A stretch of DNA of 6,260 bases from Odoribacteraceae bacterium (lineage in GTDB: Bacteria; Bacteroidota; Bacteroidia; Bacteroidales; Marinifilaceae), in the NCBI GenBank assembly GCA_031267995.1, contig JAIRXZ010000211.1, positions 1-6,260 of the forward strand, written 5' to 3'. Shown piece after piece: positions 1 to 6,260 of the stretch. Position 1 is the stretch's first letter, and each line of letters opens with the position of its first letter. The notes below the pieces were generated by a model, which was given only the letters and a program-made list of their open reading frames with translations, ran no database searches and was not told the DNA's origin. A program made the translations under genes and the position numbers.

Positions 1-1
1 C

Positions 2-553
2 CGGGTGGTGCCCCCTCGCGTGCGCGAGGAGGTGAAGCGGCTGCGCGCCGGGGAGGACGATTTTATCCTGGGTTACTTGCTGGACGCGGGTTTTGCCACG
101 CAAGTGGTGGCGTGGCACCGGCGCCACCCGCGGGTGCCGCTGCGCGTGTTTTGGAACGGGGAGGGGGCGGAGGACGGCGCGTTGTCGTTTCACCCGCTGG
201 ACGGCGCGGCGTTCCTCGACTGCATGTCGCGTTGCCGCGGTTACGCGTCCACCGGCGGTTTCGAGTCGATTTGCGAGGCGATGTACCTGGGCAAGCCCGC
301 CATGATGGTGCCGGCGCACGCGGAGCAGGAGCTGAACGCGTTTGACGCGGCCAGGGCGGGCGCGGGCATCGTGGCACGGGGGTTCGACGAGCTGTCGTCG
401 CTGCTGGATTACCTGCCGCACCACGCGCCCGACCCCCGGTTCAGGACGTGGGTGGCGCGGGCGGACGAGCTGTTCATGGCCGCCCTGGAGGAGCGCCTAC
501 TCCTCCGCGGGGACGACGTTGCCGGGGTACTGGAAGGCCTGCAGGTTAAATAG
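2..553 (+). CDS. GT-B glycosyltransferase, C-terminal part (5' end outside window)
   Basis: This is an open frame entering from the left edge and ending at TAG 551-553, leaving about 184 codons. The visible part resembles the C-terminal, nucleotide-sugar-binding half of a GT-B glycosyltransferase of the GT28/UDP-glycosyltransferase-like type. Counting from the GTG at position 5, residues 82-98 read STGGFESICEAMYLGKP, followed by MVPAHAEQELNAFDAARAGAGI at about 101-122. This is the usual glycine-rich loop, the conserved Glu in 'E-A-M-x-x-G-K-P', and the 'x-E-Q-x-x-N-A' stretch contacting the nucleotide sugar. Such proteins are normally about 340-400 residues, so roughly the N-terminal half is missing. 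The GTG at 5 is an internal codon rather than a believable start. Donor and acceptor cannot be told from this half. The 3' end overlaps the opposing channel gene by 57 bp. The family call is good; the substrate is unknown. Confidence 0.8.
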   Translation, partial: RVVPPRVREEVKRLRAGEDDFILGYLLDAGFATQVVAWHRRHPRVPLRVFWNGEGAEDGALSFHPLDGAAFLDCMSRCRGYASTGGFESICEAMYLGKPAMMVPAHAEQELNAFDAARAGAGIVARGFDELSSLLDYLPHHAPDPRFRTWVARADELFMAALEERLLLRGDDVAGVLEGLQVK

Positions 554-1708
554 ATCCATCACGGCGTAGAGGTGGTCGAATATATCGGCCTGCACGCGTT
601 CGTACTCCACCCACTGCTGGCGCGCCGAGAAGCAGTAGATCTCCAGCGGGATGCCGGTAGGCCCCGGCTGCAGCTGGCGTACCATGTGCGTCATTTCGAG
701 GTTGATATCCGGGTCGCGGGCGAGCCACGATTCCATGTACTCGCGGAACGTGCCGATGTTGGTGAGGCGGCGGGCGTCCAGCAGGTTGCCTTGCGTGGCG
801 TTGAAGGCGTCGAGGTCGGCCAGCTTTTTCTCTATATAATCTTTGAGGAGAGCGGATTGGCGTAGCACCTCGATCTCCCGCTCGTCGAGGTAGTGGACGG
901 ATCGGACGTCGATGTTCACCGACCGCTTGACGCGCCGGCCGCGGGACTCCTCCATGCCCCGCCAGTTGGTGAAGGCGTCCGAGACGAGGCGGTAAGTGGG
1001 TATCGTCGTGATGGTTTTGTCCCAGTTTTGCACCTTGACGGTGGTCAGGGTGATTTCGAGCACCTCGCCGTCGGCGCCGCAGGAGGGCATGACGATCCAG
1101 TCGCCGATGCGCGCCATGTTGTTGGCGCTTAGCTGTATGCCGGCAACCAGACCGAGGATCGAGTCCTTAAACACCAGCATGAGGACGGCGGCAAAGGCGG
1201 CCAGGCCAGTAAGCAACGCGCTGATTTCCTTCCCCGTGAATATGCCGATGATGATGATGGCGGCCGTGCAGTAGAGAAAAATGTTGAAGACCTGGATGAA
1301 GACCTTTATCGGCTTGTCGCGCGACACGGGATAGCTCTTGTACACGCGGTTAGCCCCCTCCAGGAGCGCCGTGACGAGCATGGCGACGGCCAGCACGATC
1401 CACACGTCGACCACCTTCGCGATGAAGGCGGCGGGGTGATAATTCGTCGCCTCCGCGGTGATATTGAAGGCGATGGGGATGACGAGCGACGCCAGCCGGT
1501 TGAAGAAGCGCTTGTCGAACAGGAGGTCGTCCCACCGGGCGGAGGTTTTGCCGGCGATGCCGATGACGATCCTGGCCAGCACTTTTTTGGCAATCAGGTG
1601 CGCGATCCAGGCCACCAGCACGGCAAAGAGGAATAACACCGCGCCGTGGAGCGTCGCGAGGAGGTCGGGGGATGTCACCCCGCATTGTTGTAGTAGATCT
1701 TTTATCAT
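497..1708 (-). CDS. ybdG: YbdG/MscM-like mechanosensitive ion channel (MscS superfamily)
   Basis: This is an inner-membrane channel expected to open under membrane tension and release solutes during hypo-osmotic shock. The 403-residue product matches E. coli YbdG (about 415 aa) in length and layout. Hydrophobic segments lie near residues 18-40, 67-85, 95-118, 134-158 and 162-193. The last is the pore helix and runs into FKDSILGLVAGIQLSAN (180-196). The MscS beta domain follows, with GDW (202-204), GADGEV (211-216) and NWDKTITTIPTYRLVSDAF (228-246). The cytoplasmic part includes RRLTNIGTFREY (313-324), MVRQLQPGPTGIPLEIY (342-358) and QADIFDHLYAV (373-383), all typical of the YbdG branch. The start at 1708 lies 6 bp after the GH92 stop, in AT-rich sequence (Met-Ile-Lys-Asp) without a clear Shine-Dalgarno. 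Co-transcription with the GH92 gene is likely. Residues 386-403 are encoded opposite the glycosyltransferase tail. Confidence 0.93.
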   Translation of the reverse strand: MIKDLLQQCGVTSPDLLATLHGAVLFLFAVLVAWIAHLIAKKVLARIVIGIAGKTSARWDDLLFDKRFFNRLASLVIPIAFNITAEATNYHPAAFIAKVVDVWIVLAVAMLVTALLEGANRVYKSYPVSRDKPIKVFIQVFNIFLYCTAAIIIIGIFTGKEISALLTGLAAFAAVLMLVFKDSILGLVAGIQLSANNMARIGDWIVMPSCGADGEVLEITLTTVKVQNWDKTITTIPTYRLVSDAFTNWRGMEESRGRRVKRSVNIDVRSVHYLDEREIEVLRQSALLKDYIEKKLADLDAFNATQGNLLDARRLTNIGTFREYMESWLARDPDINLEMTHMVRQLQPGPTGIPLEIYCFSARQQWVEYERVQADIFDHLYAVMDLFNLQAFQYPGNVVPAEE

Positions 1709-1714
1709 ATTGTA

Positions 1715-4102
1715 TTACATTTCATTCGAGAGGGAGTAAGGCATCTCGCCGGCGACGCGGCGGGTGGCGGGACGGGCGCTCATCTCGAACTCCAGCGTGC
1801 CCCCGGCGGCGATGTCGGCGTGGGTGATGTAGCGTTTGTCGTATGGCTTCCCGTTGAGGCGTACGGAGCTGACATACCGCCGCTTGTCGCTGACGCCGGG
1901 GGCTTTGATCTCCAGCGCCCGACCGTTCTCCAATGTCACCCGGAGGTAGGGAAGGTAGGGGGCGCCCAACACGTACTGATCGGTGCCGGGGCAAACGGGG
2001 TAGAAACCCATGGCCGTGAAGAGGTACCAGGCCGACATTTGCCCGCAATCGTCATTGCCGCACAAGCCGTCGATGTTGTTGCGGTACATGCGGTTCATGA
2101 TTTCGCGCGTCCAGTACTGCGTCTTCCACGGTTCCGACGTCCAGGCGTAGAGGTAGGCCACGTGGTGGCTGGGTTCGTTGCCGTGGACGTATCCGCCGAG
2201 CAATCCCTCGCGCGTAACATCCTCGGTGTGTTCAAAGAAGGCGTCGGGCAGCGGGGTGGTGAACAGCGAATCGAGCTTGGCGATAAAGGCCTTGTCGCCG
2301 CCCGTCAGCCGGATCAGGCCGGCAACGTCTTGCGGCACGTGGAAGGTGTAATTGAGCGAGTTGCCCTCGATAAATCCTTGCCCGTGCGTGTCCAGGATGT
2401 TGAAGTTATCCTTCCAGTCGCCGTTGGCGAGCCTGGGGCGGGCGAAGCCTATGGAGGGGTCGATAACATTGCGATACGAGAGCGCCCGTTGGCGGTATTT
2501 TTCAGCCACTTCGGGCTGCCCGGCGCGAGCGGCGGCGGCGTGAATCGTCCAGTCGTCGTAAGCGTACTCGAGGGTGATGGAGGCGGAGTTGCCGTTGCGC
2601 TCCGCCGGCACGTAGCCATATTGGAGGTAATCGCCAGTATTCTCGTAATAGGGAATGTTCGAGCTACTTACCATCGCTTCCAACGCCTGCCGGGGGTCGA
2701 TGTCCACCCCCTTGGCCAGGGCGTCCGACAGCACGGAGACGGCGTGGTACCCGATCATGCACCAGTTTTCATTGCCCATGTGCGACCACACGGGCAGCGC
2801 CCCGTGGACGCTCTGCCGCTGGTGCGACAGCATGGAGATGGCCATGTCGCGGTTGCGCGACGGGTGCAGGAGGTTGAACAGCGGGTGGAGCGCGCGGTAG
2901 GTGTCCCACAGCGAGAAGACGGTGTAGTTCGTGAAGCCGTCGGCCGCGTGCGCCTCCCCGTCCACGCCCCGGTATTGGCGGTCGACGTCCATGTAGACGG
3001 AGGGGTTGATCAAGGCGTGGTAGAGCGACGTGTAGAGCATCGCCAGCTGGTCGTCGGTGCCTCGCGCGTCGATGACGTCCAGCTCGCGCGCCCACTTTTC
3101 GCGCGCCAGGCCAGCGAGTTGGTCGAAGGATCGTCCCGAAGCCTCCGCCCGCAGGTTGGCCAGGGCGCCGCTGGCGCTGACACCGGAGAGGGCGACTTTC
3201 ACGACCAGCTCCTGACTGTCATCGCTGCCAAACTCGAAGAAGGCGACGATCTTGCGACCGCCGATGTCCGGGAAATTGTTCCGCGTGTCGAACTTCCGCC
3301 AGAAGCCCGTGTACTTCGGCCGCTCCAGCTCCTCGTGGCCGTATTGCTTGATGGGGCGCGAGAAGGAGATGGCGAAGTAAGTGTAATTCACTCGCGCCCA
3401 GCCGTTGGTGACGCGGTAGCCGGTGAGCAGCGTGTCGTTCTCCACGCGGATGGACGCCCACAGCGTCTTGCCGTCATAGTTATAAATGCCGTGCTGGAGA
3501 TCGACGAGCAGCTGCCGGTTCTCCCCGGCGGGATAGGCGTAGGCGTGCACCCCGACCCGTTCGGTGGCCGTCAGCCGGGCTTTCACGCCATAGTCGGCGA
3601 GGAGCACCTCGTAATAGCCGGGGGTAGCGCGCTCGGTATCATGCGAGAAGCGAGAGCGGTAGCCGGCATCGGGATTGGCCGCCGTGCCGGGGTGCGCCCT
3701 CCGCTTGCCGGTGAAGGGCATCAGCAGGATGTCGCCCAGGTCGGAGTGCCCCGTGCCGCTCATGTGGGTGTGGCTGAAGCCGACGATGGTGCTGTCGCGG
3801 TACTGGTAGCCGGCGCAATAGGCGTAGGCGCCAGGTTGATAGGCGCCGTTGACGTTGTGCGGGACGGTGTCCGTGTCCGGACTCAACTGCACCGCCCCGT
3901 GCGGCACGCAGGCGCCGGGGAAGGTGTGCCCCATGCCGTTAGTCCCAATGATGGGGTTGACCAACTCCACGGGCGATAGGCCCGCGGGAGCGTGTTTGGT
4001 GGTTTTTACCTGGCCCGCGGGCGATGCTTGTCCGCGAACACCGATGGCCGCCGCCACCAGGACAATCGAAAGAATCAGATGTTTCATACTGTAATGCTTC
4101 AT
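1715..4102 (-). CDS. Secreted GH92 family exo-alpha-mannosidase
   Basis: This is a 795-residue glycoside hydrolase family 92 enzyme. The family is known for calcium-dependent, inverting exo-alpha-mannosidases acting on N-glycans, mannans or other alpha-mannosides, usually in the Bacteroidota periplasm or at the cell surface. Residues 6-24 form a signal peptide (MKHLILSIVLVAAAIGVRG) with no lipobox cysteine, so a soluble exported protein is expected. Family motifs, in order: NPIIGTNGMGHTFPGA (49-64), GFSHTHMSGTGHSDLGD (108-124), SLWDTYRAL (397-405), EGN with likely catalytic acid Glu579, HGNEPSHH (640-647) and GNDDCGQMSAW (682-692) with Asp684/Asp685 in the catalytic-base region. The C-terminus ends in the usual small beta region, with no T9SS sorting domain. 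Two starts are possible: ATG at 4102 and ATG at 4087. The second gives a cleaner signal peptide (MKHLIL...); the first adds MKHYS. No SusC/SusD pair lies in the window, so the substrate cannot be inferred from neighbours. Confidence 0.95.
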   Translation of the reverse strand: MKHYSMKHLILSIVLVAAAIGVRGQASPAGQVKTTKHAPAGLSPVELVNPIIGTNGMGHTFPGACVPHGAVQLSPDTDTVPHNVNGAYQPGAYAYCAGYQYRDSTIVGFSHTHMSGTGHSDLGDILLMPFTGKRRAHPGTAANPDAGYRSRFSHDTERATPGYYEVLLADYGVKARLTATERVGVHAYAYPAGENRQLLVDLQHGIYNYDGKTLWASIRVENDTLLTGYRVTNGWARVNYTYFAISFSRPIKQYGHEELERPKYTGFWRKFDTRNNFPDIGGRKIVAFFEFGSDDSQELVVKVALSGVSASGALANLRAEASGRSFDQLAGLAREKWARELDVIDARGTDDQLAMLYTSLYHALINPSVYMDVDRQYRGVDGEAHAADGFTNYTVFSLWDTYRALHPLFNLLHPSRNRDMAISMLSHQRQSVHGALPVWSHMGNENWCMIGYHAVSVLSDALAKGVDIDPRQALEAMVSSSNIPYYENTGDYLQYGYVPAERNGNSASITLEYAYDDWTIHAAAARAGQPEVAEKYRQRALSYRNVIDPSIGFARPRLANGDWKDNFNILDTHGQGFIEGNSLNYTFHVPQDVAGLIRLTGGDKAFIAKLDSLFTTPLPDAFFEHTEDVTREGLLGGYVHGNEPSHHVAYLYAWTSEPWKTQYWTREIMNRMYRNNIDGLCGNDDCGQMSAWYLFTAMGFYPVCPGTDQYVLGAPYLPYLRVTLENGRALEIKAPGVSDKRRYVSSVRLNGKPYDKRYITHADIAAGGTLEFEMSARPATRRVAGEMPYSLSNEM

Positions 4103-4129
4103 GTGTTTGTGTGATATTTAAATTGGTGA

Positions 4130-5992
4130 TTATATCTCGCTCAGCTCCAGCCAGCGCGTCTCCTTCTCGTCCAGCTCCGCCATCACCTCCACCACGCGGC
4201 GGGAGGCGCGCGTCAACTCCTCCATCCCCAGGACGCCGCTGGCCAGCCCTTGCTCCAGCTCCGCCCGTTCGCGTGAGAGGCTGTCCACCTCCTCCTCCAG
4301 CCGCTCCATCTCCCTCTGCTCGTTAAACGACAGTCGCCGCTTTCGCTCCCGTTCCCTCGGCGGCGCCACGGGCGTCACCTCCCGCTTGCGCGCCTCGCGG
4401 GCGACGGCCTCCTCCTCCTCCCGCGCCTCCCGGTAGCGGGAGTAATTGCCGGGGAAATCGCGCACCACGCCGTCCCCCTCGAACGCCAGCACCCTGTCCA
4501 CCACCTTGTCCGTGAAAAAACGATCGTGCGACACCACCAGCAAGCACCCCCGGAACGCCCGCAGGTAATCCTCCAGCACGCGCAAGGTGGCGATGTCCAG
4601 ATCGTTCGTCGGCTCGTCCAGCACCAGGAAATTGGGATTGCTCATCAGCACCGTCAGCAGGTAGAGGCGCCGCCGCTCGCCGCCGCTCAACTTGGCGATG
4701 GGGGCGTATTGCAACTTGTCGCTGAACAGGAAATACTCCAGGAACTGCGTGGCCGACATCACCCTACCGTTGCCCAGGTCGACCCGCTCGGCCACCTCCC
4801 GCACCGCGTCAATGGGGCGATCGCCCTCGCGAAACGGGATGCCCCCCTGCGTGTAGTAGCCGAAGGCCACCGTCTCGCCCACCTCCAGGCGACCGCTGTC
4901 CGGCAACACCCGACCGGTGACGATGTCCAGGAAGGTGCTCTTGCCGACGCCGTTCCTGCCGACAATCCCGATCTTCTCCCCGCGGACAAACTTGTAGGAG
5001 AACTCCCGCAGCATCCACGCGTCGCCGTATCGCTTGCTGACGCGCTCCATCTCCAGGATCTTCTTCCCCAGCCGCCGCCCTTGTATATCCAGCTCCAGCT
5101 CGCGTCCGGCAGCGGGACCGGCGGCCGCCTCCTGCAGTCGGTAGAAATTGTCCACGCGATACTTGGCCTTGTGGCCGCGCGCCTTCGGCATCCTGCGCAT
5201 CCACTCGCTCTCAGCGCGAAGCAGGTTGCGCGCCCTGTCCGCGAACGCCTCGCGGGCGGCGGTACGCTCCTCTCGCTTGGCCAGGTAATAGGAGTAGTTT
5301 CCGGCGTAAGCGTAGAGGCCAAGGTCATCAATCTCGATGATGGCATCGCACACCCTGTCAAGGAAATAGCGATCGTGCGTCACCATCAGCAGCGTCGTCC
5401 GGCTCTTTTCCAGCCACTCCTCCAGCCACTCGATCATCTCCGTGTCCAGGTGATTCGTCGGCTCGTCCAGCATCAGGAAATCCGGCTCGCTCACCAGCGC
5501 CTTTGCCAGGCCAACGCGCTTGCGCTGACCACCGGAGAGCTCGCGCACGGGCTGATCGTGTCGGTCGATCTTCAACCGCGACAGGATTTGCTTCACCCTC
5601 GTCTCGCGATCCCACGCCCCCGCCGCGTCCACGAGTGGGATCAGCCGTTGCATCTCGTCGTGATCGTTTCCGGCCACGGCACGCTCGTACTCCTTCACCA
5701 GGCTCAGCGCGGGCGACGGCGTCTGGAACACCTCCTCGAACACCTCGTTATCCGGGTTCAGCGGCGGCTCCTGCTCCAGGAAGCCCACCGACACGCCCGC
5801 GCGGAACGTCACGGCGCCCCCGTCGGCCGCTTCCTTCCCGGCGATGATCCGCAGCAAGGTGCTCTTACCCTTCCCGTTGGCCGCGATCAGCGCCACCTTC
5901 CGCGCCGCCTCTATCCCGAAGGTGATGCCCTCGAACAGCATCTGCTCCCCGAATCGCTTACTCAACTGCTCTACCTGTAAAATTATTTGCAT
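4130..5992 (-). CDS. uup: ABC-F ATPase, Uup-like, with C-terminal coiled coil
   Basis: This is a soluble tandem ATP-binding-cassette protein with no membrane segments, as in the ABC-F family of ribosome-associated ATPases. Cassette 1 has a Walker A-like loop AANGKGKST (37-45), signature LSGGQ (152-156), Walker B FLMLDEP (172-178) and switch His206. The inter-cassette linker (about 231-315) carries EWMRRMPKARGHKAKYRVDNF (residues 263-283), which is close to the linker of Uup. Cassette 2 has GRNGVGKST (345-353), LSGGE (435-439), FLVLDEP (455-461) and His489. Residues about 549-618 are rich in Glu, Arg and Leu and form the predicted coiled-coil tail seen in Uup, which in E. coli binds branched DNA. 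The length of 620 residues fits Uup (about 635). Both Walker B glutamates are present, so hydrolysis should be possible. The start at 5992 follows AT-rich leader sequence and is probably the first gene of the minus-strand unit. An antibiotic-protection role is not suggested by the linker or tail. Confidence 0.93.
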   Translation of the reverse strand: MQIILQVEQLSKRFGEQMLFEGITFGIEAARKVALIAANGKGKSTLLRIIAGKEAADGGAVTFRAGVSVGFLEQEPPLNPDNEVFEEVFQTPSPALSLVKEYERAVAGNDHDEMQRLIPLVDAAGAWDRETRVKQILSRLKIDRHDQPVRELSGGQRKRVGLAKALVSEPDFLMLDEPTNHLDTEMIEWLEEWLEKSRTTLLMVTHDRYFLDRVCDAIIEIDDLGLYAYAGNYSYYLAKREERTAAREAFADRARNLLRAESEWMRRMPKARGHKAKYRVDNFYRLQEAAAGPAAGRELELDIQGRRLGKKILEMERVSKRYGDAWMLREFSYKFVRGEKIGIVGRNGVGKSTFLDIVTGRVLPDSGRLEVGETVAFGYYTQGGIPFREGDRPIDAVREVAERVDLGNGRVMSATQFLEYFLFSDKLQYAPIAKLSGGERRRLYLLTVLMSNPNFLVLDEPTNDLDIATLRVLEDYLRAFRGCLLVVSHDRFFTDKVVDRVLAFEGDGVVRDFPGNYSRYREAREEEEAVAREARKREVTPVAPPRERERKRRLSFNEQREMERLEEEVDSLSRERAELEQGLASGVLGMEELTRASRRVVEVMAELDEKETRWLELSEI

Positions 5993-6009
5993 GTCTGCGC
6001 GTTATGTTT

Positions 6010-6083
6010 TTATGACTTGGCCGCGGTTGTTTTGATCATCCCGCGTACTTGTCTGGCGTTTTGGCATTGGTTGTTTTGATCAT
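6010..6083 (-). other. Two coupled micro-ORFs in the ABC-F leader (speculative)
   Basis: On the minus strand, ATG at 6083-6081 opens a 15-codon frame reading MIKTTNAKTPDKYAG, with stop TGA at 6038-6036. A second ATG (6039-6037) overlaps that stop as ATGA and opens MIKTTAAKS, with stop TAA at 6012-6010, which is 17 bp before the ABC-F start. Both start codons come from the TGATCAT of the 16-bp linkers, so the arrangement may be only a by-product of the repeats. No ribosome binding site is evident. Translation is not shown. Confidence 0.15.
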
Positions 6084-6260
6084 CCCGCGTTCTTGTCTGG
6101 CGTTTTGGCGTTGGTTGTTTTGATTATCTCGCGTTTTTGTCCGGCATTTTGGCGTTAAAACAGAGCCGTCGCCGCCCCGCGTTCTTGTCCGGCGTTTTGT
6201 CGTAAAAACAGAGTCGCTGACGCCCCGCGTTCAAGTCCGGCGTTTTGGCGTAAAAACAGA
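6024..6260. repeat. Tandem repeat array: 28-bp core, 16/20-bp linkers, continues past window
   Basis: Five copies of a 28-bp core begin at 6040, 6084, 6128, 6176 and 6224, so the periods are 44, 44, 48 and 48. The consensus core starts CCCGCGTTCTTGTCC and ends GGCGTTTTGGCGT, and each copy differs from it at 1-3 positions. The 16-bp linkers before copies 1-3 follow the pattern YGGTTGTTTTGATYAT. The 20-bp linkers before copies 4-5 start WAAAACAGAG and end in CGC. After copy 5 the second linker type restarts (AAAAACAGA, 6252-6260) and is cut by the edge. The core's end contains its own short direct repeat (GGCGT-TTT-GGCGT). Short inverted pairs also occur, such as ACGCC 6220-6224 with GGCGT 6239-6243. 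The array fills almost the whole space upstream of the ABC-F gene. Its function is unknown. Confidence 0.92.

Noticed and set aside
497..570. Bidirectional rho-independent terminator between the convergent genes
   Set aside because: There is no strong stem-loop followed by a T-run on either strand. The only palindrome is the short CCGCGG near 506-511, inside both coding regions.
1820..3979. 719-codon open frame on the plus strand, antisense to the GH92 gene
   Set aside because: It mirrors the GH92 reading frame in GC-rich DNA, where antisense frames lack stops. Its translation is Val/Gly/Arg/His-rich with no recognisable domain, while the opposite strand has full GH92 motifs.
4103..4129. Separate promoter for the GH92 gene in the 27-bp gap
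   Set aside because: The gap is AT-rich but too short and lacks a recognisable -7/-33 pair. A promoter inside the ABC-F 3' end cannot be excluded.
4526..5980. 484-codon open frame on the plus strand, antisense to the ABC-F gene
   Set aside because: The same antisense effect applies. The composition is low-complexity His/Gln/Leu/Arg and the opposite strand encodes a complete ABC-F protein.
5993..6030. Bacteroidota-type promoter (TAnnTTTG with upstream TTTG) for the ABC-F gene
   Set aside because: The leader is AT-rich (for example CATAAAAACATAA on the minus strand), but no acceptable TAnnTTTG match with a spaced -33 element is present.
6024..6260. CRISPR array
   Set aside because: The sequences between the 28-bp cores are only 16 or 20 bp and are nearly identical within each class. 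True spacers are longer and unrelated to one another, and no cas gene is visible.

Overview
The window looks like chromosomal DNA of a high-GC member of the Bacteroidota. Three things suggest this: a GH92 alpha-mannosidase of the type expanded in that phylum, AT-rich start regions without a clear Shine-Dalgarno sequence, and a Bacteroidota-like glycosyltransferase fragment. The genus cannot be fixed from the sequence alone. All four genes look intact except that the first is cut by the left edge.

Layout. Positions 2-553 (+) hold the C-terminal part of a GT-B glycosyltransferase. It converges on, and overlaps by 57 bp, the end of a YbdG/MscM-type mechanosensitive channel gene (497-1708, -). 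Upstream of the channel on the same strand are a secreted GH92 alpha-mannosidase (1715-4102, -) and a Uup-like ABC-F ATPase (4130-5992, -). The three minus-strand genes are separated by only 27 bp and 6 bp, so they probably form one transcription unit in the order ABC-F, GH92, channel. Their predicted jobs are unrelated: ribosome/DNA-associated ATPase, periplasmic mannoside hydrolysis, and osmotic safety valve.

The right end (about 6024-6260), directly upstream of the ABC-F gene, is a tandem array. Five copies of a 28-bp core are separated by two classes of linker, 16 bp and then 20 bp, and the array runs off the window edge. Read on the minus strand it contains overlapping small open frames, including two ATGA-coupled micro-ORFs just ahead of the ABC-F start. 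This array is the least explained part of the window. The protein-coding part is otherwise ordinary, and I see no convincing new multi-gene system in it.
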